Part shown: one piece after another, positions 1-6,110 of the stretch | Layout: each line of letters begins with the position of its first letter | How positions within the stretch are numbered: position 1 is the first letter of the stretch | Source of the DNA: Clostridium sp. CAG:568 | GTDB taxonomy: Bacteria > Bacillota_I > Bacilli_A > RFN20 > CAG-288 | DNA: 7,302 nt | Assembly (NCBI GenBank): GCA_000434395.1 | Contig: FR878780.1 | Location: 12,663-19,964 of the forward strand | Direction of reading: 5' to 3' | Notes under the pieces: generated by a model | Databases searched by the model: none | What the model saw: the letters and a program-made list of their open reading frames with translations, nothing else | What the model was told of the DNA's origin: nothing | Made by a program: the position numbers and the translations under genes

Positions 1-91
1 TGCGATCAGCAGGAATTTCAGCTTTGGCAATCCATTCGCCATTAATAGCTTCATACAAGTCATCTTGAATTCTAACTTTCTCTTCTTCCAT
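1..91 (-). CDS. pepO: M13-family metallopeptidase (PepO-like), N-terminus only
   Basis: This is the start of a minus-strand gene that runs off the left edge; 30 codons are visible and there is no stop. The peptide contains QDDLYEAINGEW followed by AEIPADR. In PepO/neprilysin-type zinc endopeptidases of Gram-positive bacteria the same stretch (D-x-Y-x-A-V/I-N-G-x-W ... IP) opens the mature protein. There is no signal peptide before it, so the enzyme is probably cytoplasmic, as in lactic acid bacteria, where PepO degrades oligopeptides. The ATG at 91-89 is preceded by AAAAGGAG (complement of 100-107) at an 8-base spacing, which fixes the start. The zinc-binding HExxH and the downstream E lie outside the window, so activity cannot be judged. 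The gene is transcribed away from the rbgA cluster. Assignment rests on about 20 residues, but they are the distinctive ones. Confidence 0.8.
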   Translation of the reverse strand, partial: MEEEKVRIQDDLYEAINGEWIAKAEIPADR

Positions 92-122
92 AATCTTTGC
101 TCCTTTTCTTTCAGCTTTTCTC

Positions 123-182
123 AGCGTATTAATAACATTTTAAAGCAATATTAAAAATGTTTATTTGGTTTTAGCGTATTAA
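123..182. repeat. Pair of 10-bp direct repeats in the divergent pepO/rbgA intergenic region
   Basis: AGCGTATTAA occurs at 123-132 and again, identical, at 173-182, exactly 50 bases apart. The similarity goes slightly further: each copy is preceded by T-C or T-T and followed by T/C-A-A. The second copy sits where the -35 element of a rbgA promoter would be, upstream of TATAAT at 199-204. The first copy lies just upstream of the pepO ribosome binding site. This arrangement would suit operator sites serving both genes, but no regulator can be named. Confidence 0.5.
134..161. promoter_or_regulatory. Inverted repeat, candidate operator between pepO and rbgA
   Basis: AACATTTT at 134-141 is matched by its exact reverse complement AAAATGTT at 154-161, with 12 bases between the arms. 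The half-site centres are 20 bases apart, about two helical turns, which fits a dimeric DNA-binding protein. The structure lies between the two direct repeats at 123-132 and 173-182. It is very AT-rich and no run of T directly follows a compact stem, so a terminator is less likely. In AT-rich DNA an 8-base arm can arise by chance; the regulatory role is inference. Confidence 0.35.
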
Positions 183-198
183 CAATGAATAATGCAAT

Positions 199-204
199 TA
201 TAAT
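199..204 (+). promoter_or_regulatory. Candidate -10 element for rbgA
   Basis: A perfect TATAAT lies 23 bases before the rbgA ATG. No good TTGACA-like hexamer is found 16-18 bases upstream; that position is occupied by the second direct repeat (173-182). A start about seven bases downstream would give an untranslated leader of roughly 17 bases. A promoter with a poor -35 box often depends on an activator, which would suit the repeat, but this is inference. Confidence 0.4.
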
Positions 205-227
205 TGTAAAGATAAAATAAAGATTTT

Positions 228-1091
228 ATGGAACCTATAGAAAAAGAACCTGCCATTAATTATTTTCCTGGTCATATGAACAAAGCTCTGTATCAAATTA
301 AGGATACAGTTCATAATGCAGATGCAGCTATTTTAATCTTGGATAGCAGAGCCCCTTTAGCATCTTTTCCATATGGACTAGAAAAAATAATCGGTGATAA
401 GCCCAAAGTCATACTATTGAGTAAAAGAGATCTAGCAGATCCGATTAAAACTAAAGAATTTATTGAATATTTCAATAATAAAGGCTATTTAGCATTTGAT
501 GCCAATTTGAAGAACCCCAAGGAAGCTAGTAGGGTAAAAAATGAATTGGGTAGAATTAGAACTTCAAGAGATAACAAATTTATCAAACTCAATCTTCCAC
601 TTCCACCAGTTAAGTGTTTGGTTTTAGGAATTCCAAATGTCGGAAAGAGCACAACAATCAATGTTTTAGGTGGAAAGAATAGAGCAGCAACTGAGAATGT
701 CCCTGGTAAGACTAGGAAGACAACTATGTTTAGGGCAACACCAAGGATTTGGCTCTATGATACTCCGGGAATTCTAGAGCCGAATGTTCACGATAGGGAC
801 AGTATGATAAAACTAGCCTTGTTAGGCTCTGTGAAAGACGATATTTTGCCTCATGATTATTTGGCTAAAAAATTATTGGAGATGCTCTCAAAGCTTTATC
901 CTGATGCATTTGAAAAACGCTATGGAATACCTCAATCACTTAATTCCACACAAGCTTTGATAGATTTAGCTGACAAAAGAGGATTTATTCTATCTAAGGA
1001 TAGACCTGATATAGATAGAGCAGTTCATTGCTTGCTTCAAGAATTCAAGGACGGGAAGCTAGGAGGAATCACTTTAGATGAACAAGGATAG
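228..1091 (+). CDS. rbgA: Ribosome biogenesis GTPase RbgA (YlqF)
   Basis: RbgA is a GTPase acting late in assembly of the 50S ribosomal subunit, where it helps incorporate proteins such as uL16. The length of 287 residues is normal. The opening NYFPGHMNKA (11-20) is the family signature. The GTPase motifs are in the circularly permuted order of this family: G4 SKRD at 65-68, then the P-loop GIPNVGKS at 134-141, then G3 DTPG at 178-181. The C-terminal helical domain ends in the typical FKDGKLGGITLDE. G4 is normally N/TKxD, so the serine is unusual. The start is set by homology; the ribosome binding site in front is weak. It is the first gene of the plus-strand run and overlaps rnhB by 14 bases, so the two are probably translationally coupled. 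Codon use resembles the neighbours. Confidence 0.95.
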   Translation: MEPIEKEPAINYFPGHMNKALYQIKDTVHNADAAILILDSRAPLASFPYGLEKIIGDKPKVILLSKRDLADPIKTKEFIEYFNNKGYLAFDANLKNPKEASRVKNELGRIRTSRDNKFIKLNLPLPPVKCLVLGIPNVGKSTTINVLGGKNRAATENVPGKTRKTTMFRATPRIWLYDTPGILEPNVHDRDSMIKLALLGSVKDDILPHDYLAKKLLEMLSKLYPDAFEKRYGIPQSLNSTQALIDLADKRGFILSKDRPDIDRAVHCLLQEFKDGKLGGITLDEQG

Positions 1092-1725
1092 ACATTCTTT
1101 AGAACAATTTGATGAAGATATAAGAATTAAAAACAATGTGGTTAATATAGCTGGATTTGACGAAGCTGGAAGAGGTCCACTTTGTGGACCTGTAGCATGT
1201 GGTGGATGTGTCCTACCCAGAGATTATTATTTTCCTTTTATAGATGATTCAAAAAAACTTACTCCCAAAGAAAGAGAAAAAGCGTTTGAAGAGATAAAAA
1301 GAGTAGCTTTGGCATATAGCGTTCAACTTATAAGTCCAGAAAAAATAGATGAGATTAATATTTTGGAAGCTTCTAGATTAGGAATGGAATTATGTCTAGA
1401 AGATATAAAAAAACAATTGAATGTCGATTATATAGTTACAGACTATATGAAACTTCATACCGATATTCCAGTTTTAGCTATTCCTAAAGGAGATGCTACT
1501 TCTCAATGTGTTGCAGCTGCTTCAATCTTGGCTAAAGTAACTAGAGATCATTATATGGAAGAATTGGATAAACAATATCCAGAATATCTTTTTAAGAAAC
1601 ATAAAGGTTATCCTACCAAAGCTCATATGGAAGTGCTGATGTCTAACGGTGTTATAAAAGGGCTCTATAGAGAAAGCTATAAACCAGTTAAATTAGCTTT
1701 GGAAAAGAAAGGCTATCATCAATAA
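1078..1725 (+). CDS. rnhB: Ribonuclease HII
   Basis: RNase HII cuts the RNA strand of RNA-DNA hybrids, including single ribonucleotides left in DNA. The 215-residue protein is close to the usual length for a compact RnhB. The catalytic acidic residues are all visible: D28 and E29 in GFDEAGRGP, D122 in VTDYMKL, and D157 in ILAKVTRD. DDSKKL (56-61) and the KHKGYPT loop (174-180) are further family motifs. The start lies inside the end of rbgA and is supported by AGGAGG at 1061-1066, 11 bases before the ATG. The order rbgA-rnhB is conserved in Bacilli. In B. subtilis sucCD lies between rnhB and dprA; here dprA follows after only 62 bases. Nothing suggests loss of function. Confidence 0.96.
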   Translation: MNKDRHSLEQFDEDIRIKNNVVNIAGFDEAGRGPLCGPVACGGCVLPRDYYFPFIDDSKKLTPKEREKAFEEIKRVALAYSVQLISPEKIDEINILEASRLGMELCLEDIKKQLNVDYIVTDYMKLHTDIPVLAIPKGDATSQCVAAASILAKVTRDHYMEELDKQYPEYLFKKHKGYPTKAHMEVLMSNGVIKGLYRESYKPVKLALEKKGYHQ

Positions 1726-1751
1726 ATTTAGAATTCACTTATGAAAATGAC

Positions 1752-1786
1752 AATCTCCTTCTCATTTCTTATGAGAGGAGATTTTT
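1752..1786 (+). terminator. Hairpin plus T-run: terminator-like, and containing the dprA ribosome binding site
   Basis: The arms 1752-1765 and 1771-1783 form a 13-bp stem with one bulged T, a 5-base loop (TTCTT) and a run of five T at 1782-1786. This has the form of an intrinsic terminator for rbgA-rnhB. However, the 3' arm contains GAGGAG (1775-1780), which is the Shine-Dalgarno sequence of dprA, seven bases before its ATG at 1788. The stem would therefore hide the ribosome binding site of dprA in any transcript that reads through. Whether it acts as a terminator, a translation switch or both cannot be told from sequence. The pairing itself is directly visible. Confidence 0.7.
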
Positions 1787-1787
1787 A

Positions 1788-2573
1788 ATGCGTAATGAAT
1801 TTTTGTTAGCTTTATCGATGAGAGAAAAAGGAGATTGGTCTGGAATATTGAAAGAGATGAAAGATAAAAAAGAGGTTAATCCTGAAGAAATATATAAATG
1901 CTACAGTAAGGTTAAAGGAGATTTAATACTGTTCAAGGATCAAGACTATCCCGACAAATGGAATCATATTGTTAATCCACCTCTTTGTGTATATACACAT
2001 GGAAATAAGAAACTATTATCAAGTCCAAAGATTTTAGCAGTGATAGGGTCTAGAAAAGTAAGTCAATATGGAGATTATATCTGCAAAAAACTCATAAATG
2101 AATTGTTGGATATAATGCCTGATATCGTTATAGTATCAGGCTGTGCTATGGGAATAGATAGTATTGCGATGAGACAAGCGATGAATAAAGGTGGAAAAGT
2201 CATCGGTGTATCAGGTGCTGGAATTGAATCAGTTTATCCTTTGTCATCAAAAGATATCTATGACTATTGTAAAACGAATAATGGATTACTTTTGAGTGAA
2301 TACCCTTGCTTAGAACCTCCAGAGAGTAAACATTTTCCGATGCGTAATAGATTGATTAGCGGGATATGTGATGCGATATTAGTCATAGAAGGTGATGAAA
2401 GAAGTGGAACTTCCATTTCTGTCGGTTATGGAATAGATCAAGGAAAAACGATAATGGCTGTCCCTAGAGATATAAGAGCAGAAAAACAATTGACTAATAA
2501 GTTGATAAGAGATGGAGCAAATCCTGTCCTTTGTGGACAAGATATAGCAGATTTGTTGGTAAATGAAATTTAA
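1788..2573 (+). CDS. dprA: DNA-processing protein DprA (Smf), short form
   Basis: DprA binds incoming single-stranded DNA in the cytoplasm and loads RecA on it during natural transformation; it also occurs in species not known to be competent. The Rossmann-fold domain is complete: IGSRKVSQYG (86-95), VSGCAMGID (116-124), the GIESVYP loop (145-151), SEYP (170-173), HFPMRNRLISG (182-192), RSGTSISV (205-212) and KLIRDGANPV (238-247). At 261 residues it is shorter than most homologues. A small N-terminal helical region (about 1-40) is present, but no C-terminal winged-helix domain follows. VSGCAMGID differs from the usual VSGLA(R/K)GID. The ribosome binding site AGGAG is well spaced but lies inside a stable hairpin. 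The place before topA is that of dprA in Bacilli. Natural competence cannot be inferred from this gene alone. Confidence 0.92.
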   Translation: MRNEFLLALSMREKGDWSGILKEMKDKKEVNPEEIYKCYSKVKGDLILFKDQDYPDKWNHIVNPPLCVYTHGNKKLLSSPKILAVIGSRKVSQYGDYICKKLINELLDIMPDIVIVSGCAMGIDSIAMRQAMNKGGKVIGVSGAGIESVYPLSSKDIYDYCKTNNGLLLSEYPCLEPPESKHFPMRNRLISGICDAILVIEGDERSGTSISVGYGIDQGKTIMAVPRDIRAEKQLTNKLIRDGANPVLCGQDIADLLVNEI

Positions 2574-2583
2574 TAAAAATTTC

Positions 2584-2602
2584 TAATACCTTATAGGTAT
2601 TA
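2584..2602 (+). promoter_or_regulatory. Perfect 8-bp palindrome with 3-base loop after dprA
   Basis: TAATACCT (2584-2591), TAT, AGGTATTA (2595-2602) starts 10 bases after the dprA stop codon. There is no T-run after it, so a classical terminator is unlikely. It could be an operator, an mRNA 3'-end stabiliser, or part of a leader in front of topA. Its right arm touches the AAGGA sequence (2602-2606) that precedes a possible mini-ORF. Confidence 0.45.
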
Positions 2603-2612
2603 AGGATGATAT

Positions 2613-2651
2613 ATGAAAAATTACCTCTTGACTAAAGGGGCTTATATTTAA
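2613..2651 (+). CDS. Possible 12-codon leader peptide before topA
   Basis: An ATG at 2613 opens a frame of 12 codons (MKNYLLTKGAYI) ending in TAA. It has AAGGA at 2602-2606 with a 6-base spacing, a better start signal than many real genes here show. It is not in frame with topA. It overlaps the candidate topA promoter, so it could only be translated from a transcript that starts further upstream, for example read-through from dprA. A reading frame this short readily occurs by chance; I recognise no family and no obvious run of a regulatory codon. It is listed because of the start signal, with low confidence. Confidence 0.2.
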   Translation: MKNYLLTKGAYI

Positions 2652-2656
2652 ATAAT
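2628..2656 (+). promoter_or_regulatory. Candidate sigma-A promoter for topA
   Basis: TTGACT at 2628-2633 and AATAAT at 2651-2656 each match five of six consensus positions and are separated by the ideal 17 bases. Transcription would start near 2663, giving a leader of about 20 bases. The topA ribosome binding site AGGGGG (2670-2675), seven bases before the ATG, would lie in that leader. This would make topA-trmFO-xerC a separate transcription unit. Supercoiling control, known for topA elsewhere, cannot be seen here. Confidence 0.55.
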
Positions 2657-2682
2657 AGGTAGACTTTTTAGGGGGATAACTT

Positions 2683-4797
2683 ATGAAACTAGTGATTGTT
2701 GAGTCTCCAACAAAATCAAAAACTATAGGTAAATTTTTAGGACCTGACTATAAAGTTATGGCTTGTGTCGGTCATATTTCAGACCTTGCCACCACCGGTC
2801 CTGGTGGTTTAGGAGTAGACGTAAAGAATGATTTCAAGCCAACTTATGTAGTTCAACCAGACAAGGTAGAAGTAGTCAAAGAATTGAAAAAAGCTATTAG
2901 CAAGTCAGATGAAGTCATATTGGCAACCGACCCTGACCGCGAAGGAGAAGCTATAGCTTGGCATTTAGCAAATGAATTCAAACTTCCTGTGGAATCCACA
3001 CCTCGTTGGCAGTTCCACGAAATCACAAAAAACGCTATAAAATTAGCTAGCCAAAATCCTGGATTGATAAATATGAGCTTGGTCGAATCACAAGAGACAA
3101 GACGTATTATTGATAGAATCATGGGATTTCGTCTTTCCTATCTTCTTCATAAGAAGATTAAATCTCGTTCAGCTGGAAGAGTTCAATCTGTAACTCTTAG
3201 ATTTATCGTCGATCGAGAGAACGAAATTAGAAACTTCAAACCAGAAGAGTACTGGGAGATTGCAGGTTCTTTTGGACCTAAGAACTTAGAAGCTAATTTG
3301 AGTTCTTATCAAGACAAGCCTGTCAAGATTACAAATCAAGAGCAAGCCGATGCTATAGAAGCTGCTTTACCTAAAGACTTCATCATTAATTCTATTGTAG
3401 AATCTTCTAGAAGTAGAGAGCCTAAGCCTGCATTCACAACCTCAACTATGCAACAAGAGTCGTTTAACCAATTCCGTTATTCTACAAAGAAGACTCAATT
3501 GATTGCTCAGCATCTTTACGAAGGTAAGGAAATCGAAGGAAATGCTGTGGGTTTAATCACTTATATGCGTACTGATGCCAATCGTTTGGCACCTGAATTC
3601 ATAGCTGCAGGCGAAGGATTCATCAAAGAAAAATATGGTGCTTCATTTGTCGGACATGCTCATGTAACATCAAAAAAATCCGAAATGGTTCAAGATGCTC
3701 ATGAAGCCATTCGTCCTACTGATGTAAATATGACACCTGAGAGAGTTAAACCATATTTATCTAAGGATGAATATAATGTTTATTCTTTGATTTATAACAG
3801 AGCGATAGCTTCTTTAATGGCTCCAAGAATTGAAAAGCTAGTCACTTTGAAATTGAATGGAAACGGATATATTTTCTCGACGGATTCAGTTACTACACAG
3901 TTTGAAGGTTATTCAAAGGTTTATGGACAATATGAGAGTAAGACTGCTAAAGCCATAGATTTCTCTAGTTTGAAGGAAGGAGATACTATAGCTTGTAATA
4001 AGATCTCTAAGACTCAGCACTTTACCAAGGCTCCTGCTAGATACACCGAAGCTAAAATTGTTAAATTGATGGAAGAGAAAGGAATTGGAAGACCTTCAAC
4101 TTATTCTTCTACGATTTCAACCTTGGAAGAAAGAGGATATGTCACAGTTGAAAAAGGTGTTCTTTCTCCTACTGAGCAAGGAGAGTTGACAGTCAAGAAG
4201 CTTGAAGATTTCTTCCCTCAATTTATGGATGCTAAATATACAGCTGAAATGGAAGACAAACTTGATGCTATCAGTGAAGGAAATTCATCTAGACATGATT
4301 TGTTGACTTCATTCTACTCTGACTTCTCTACTTGTATGGATAAAGCTGAAAAAGATATGGAGAAGCTTCCTGATGTTAAGACAGGCGAGAAATGCCCTAA
4401 CTGTGGAGCGGATTTAGTTATTAGAAAAGGAAGGTATGGCCAATTTGTCGCTTGTTCAAATTATCCTACATGTAAGTTTATTCAAAAGGAAAAACCTGAG
4501 ATTGTCGAAGGAAAGATTTGCCCTAAATGTGGCTCTCCTTTGGTAAAACGTAAAGGTTATGGCGGAAAAGAATTCATTGGTTGTTCTTCATATCCCAAGT
4601 GTAAATATATAGAAGGTCAGGAAGAAAAAACTAAAAAACAAGTTGTTATTCCTGAAGATGCACCCGAATGTCCTAAGTGTCACAAAGGTAAATTGATCTC
4701 TAAGCATGGAAGATTTGGTGAGTTTATAGCTTGCTCTAATTATCCAAGTTGTAGATATATTCAAAAGACAAAGAAAGCTAAAAAAGAAGAGGAATAA
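2683..4797 (+). CDS. topA: DNA topoisomerase I (type IA, omega protein)
   Basis: TopA relaxes negative supercoils by cutting one strand and passing the other through. The 704-residue protein is full length. The Toprim domain opens it (VIVESPTKSKTI at 4-15, with E7) and carries the metal-binding DPDRE at 83-87. The catalytic tyrosine is Y294 in LITYMRTDA. GIGRPSTYSSTI (467-478) is a conserved core motif. Three C-terminal four-cysteine zinc ribbons are intact: C571/C574/C591/C597, C613/C616/C634/C640 and C663/C666/C684/C690, each with the typical YGQFVACSNYP-like middle. A lysine- and glutamate-rich tail ends the protein. The start has a good ribosome binding site (AGGGGG, 7-base spacing) and sits at the conserved N-terminus. 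trmFO follows after 8 bases, so co-transcription is very likely. The gene is probably essential, and nothing in it looks damaged. Confidence 0.98.
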   Translation: MKLVIVESPTKSKTIGKFLGPDYKVMACVGHISDLATTGPGGLGVDVKNDFKPTYVVQPDKVEVVKELKKAISKSDEVILATDPDREGEAIAWHLANEFKLPVESTPRWQFHEITKNAIKLASQNPGLINMSLVESQETRRIIDRIMGFRLSYLLHKKIKSRSAGRVQSVTLRFIVDRENEIRNFKPEEYWEIAGSFGPKNLEANLSSYQDKPVKITNQEQADAIEAALPKDFIINSIVESSRSREPKPAFTTSTMQQESFNQFRYSTKKTQLIAQHLYEGKEIEGNAVGLITYMRTDANRLAPEFIAAGEGFIKEKYGASFVGHAHVTSKKSEMVQDAHEAIRPTDVNMTPERVKPYLSKDEYNVYSLIYNRAIASLMAPRIEKLVTLKLNGNGYIFSTDSVTTQFEGYSKVYGQYESKTAKAIDFSSLKEGDTIACNKISKTQHFTKAPARYTEAKIVKLMEEKGIGRPSTYSSTISTLEERGYVTVEKGVLSPTEQGELTVKKLEDFFPQFMDAKYTAEMEDKLDAISEGNSSRHDLLTSFYSDFSTCMDKAEKDMEKLPDVKTGEKCPNCGADLVIRKGRYGQFVACSNYPTCKFIQKEKPEIVEGKICPKCGSPLVKRKGYGGKEFIGCSSYPKCKYIEGQEEKTKKQVVIPEDAPECPKCHKGKLISKHGRFGEFIACSNYPSCRYIQKTKKAKKEEE

Positions 4798-4805
4798 AAA
4801 TAGAT

Positions 4806-6110
4806 ATGGCGATGAACATCGATAAATCATATGTTCGTGTCATCGGAGGAGGTTTGGCCGGAAGTGAGGCCAGCCTCCTTTTGGCACGTTTAGGAATAAA
4901 AGTAAAGCTCATCGATATGAAGCCTTCTAAATTGAGCAAGGCTCATCACGATAAAGATCACCTCGCTGAACTTGTTTGCTCGAATTCTTTAAAATCAGAA
5001 GATCCTCTTTCTGCCCCTGGAATACTTAAAGGTGAGATGGAAAGATTAGGAAGTGTTGTCATTGAAGCTAGCAAAATAGCAAAGGTTCCCTCTGGTCAAG
5101 ATTTAGCAGTAGACAGAGATGTTTTTAGCAAGTATATAACTGATGCTATTAAATCTAATAAGAATATAGAAATTGTCGATGAAGATGTTCAATCTATTCC
5201 AGATGATGGAATATTAACAATAGTATGTACTGGGCCTTTGACTTCGGATGGATTATCAAATTTCTTAGCTGAAAAGATTGGAAAATCTATGCTTTCTTTC
5301 TTTGATGCTGCAGCTCCTTTAATATTTAAATCTTCCATCGATACTTCAAGGATGTTTGAAGGATCTAGATATGGAAAAGGTGAAGGGAAGTATTTGAATA
5401 TTCCTATGAGCAAGGAGCAATATGAGAAATTCAATAATGAGTTGATCAATGCTCAAAGAGCTATATTGCATGATTTCGATCATTTTGAAGGTTGTTTGCC
5501 TTTGGAAGTGATGGCTAAAAGAGGACCTATGACTCTTAGATATGGTCCTTTAAAAACAGTTGGACTCAATTGTCCACCTGATACATATGCTGTAGTTCAG
5601 TTGAGACAAGATGATGTGGCAGGAAGCCTTTATAGTCCTGTTGGATTTCAAACAAACTTAACTTTCCCAGAGCAAAAGAGAGTCTTTGGCCTTATTCCGG
5701 GATTAGAAAATGCTAAATATGCTAGATTTGGTCTTATGCATAGAAATACATATGTTAATGCTCCTTCTTGTTTGGATAGAACACTTTGTTTGAAGAATGA
5801 TCCTAATATTTATATAGCTGGTCAATTGAGTGGAGTAGAAGGGTACTGTGAAAGTGCAGCTATGGGTTTATTAGCTGCTTGTTATGTTTATCAAAGATTA
5901 TCAAATGATAAAGTGGAATATATTCCCGTAAATACTTTGATGGGAAGCTTAGCTAATTATTTGGTTATGTCTTCACCAAATCATTTTGCACCGATGAATG
6001 CTACCTTTGGAATTATTGCAACGACACATAGCCGTAAAGATCATCAACTATTGAGAGATGAATCGTTAGGAAAATTAGATGAATGGGTAAAGAAAAATCT
6101 TCATATATAA
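4806..6110 (+). CDS. trmFO: tRNA m5U54 methyltransferase TrmFO (folate/FAD-dependent)
   Basis: TrmFO makes 5-methyluridine at position 54 of the tRNA T-loop, using methylenetetrahydrofolate as carbon source and reduced FAD. The 434 residues match the family. The FAD-binding VIGGGLAGSEAS lies at 12-23, and the C-terminal FAD-contacting region includes YIAGQLSGVEGYCESAAMG (336-354). The two functional cysteines are present: C58 in ELVCSNSLKSE and C230 in FEGCLPLEVMAKRGP. The first ATG is chosen because GAGGAA at 4789-4794 lies 11 bases before it; a second ATG two codons later would be further from the site. That binding site overlaps the end of topA, and the 3' end overlaps xerC by 28 bases. 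The tRNA encoded downstream carries the expected T54 and is a plausible substrate. Synteny topA-trmFO-xerC supports the call. Confidence 0.97.
   Translation: MAMNIDKSYVRVIGGGLAGSEASLLLARLGIKVKLIDMKPSKLSKAHHDKDHLAELVCSNSLKSEDPLSAPGILKGEMERLGSVVIEASKIAKVPSGQDLAVDRDVFSKYITDAIKSNKNIEIVDEDVQSIPDDGILTIVCTGPLTSDGLSNFLAEKIGKSMLSFFDAAAPLIFKSSIDTSRMFEGSRYGKGEGKYLNIPMSKEQYEKFNNELINAQRAILHDFDHFEGCLPLEVMAKRGPMTLRYGPLKTVGLNCPPDTYAVVQLRQDDVAGSLYSPVGFQTNLTFPEQKRVFGLIPGLENAKYARFGLMHRNTYVNAPSCLDRTLCLKNDPNIYIAGQLSGVEGYCESAAMGLLAACYVYQRLSNDKVEYIPVNTLMGSLANYLVMSSPNHFAPMNATFGIIATTHSRKDHQLLRDESLGKLDEWVKKNLHI

Noticed and set aside
2789..2807. CCACCA ... TGGTGG hairpin early in topA
   Set aside because: It falls in codons for the conserved ATTGPGGLG stretch of TopA, so the pairing is explained by protein coding; there is no T-run or regulatory context.
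2853..3122. 89-codon open frame antisense to topA
   Set aside because: It lies wholly inside the conserved Toprim-region coding sequence of topA, has no ribosome binding site that I can see, and its protein resembles no family.
4588..4830. 80-codon antisense frame across the topA end and trmFO start
   Set aside because: The Phe/Leu-rich product is simply the complement of lysine/glutamate codons in the topA tail; it is a shadow frame, not a membrane protein.
5189..5449. 86-codon antisense frame inside trmFO
   Set aside because: The sense strand encodes a well-conserved TrmFO region; there is no independent support for the reverse frame.
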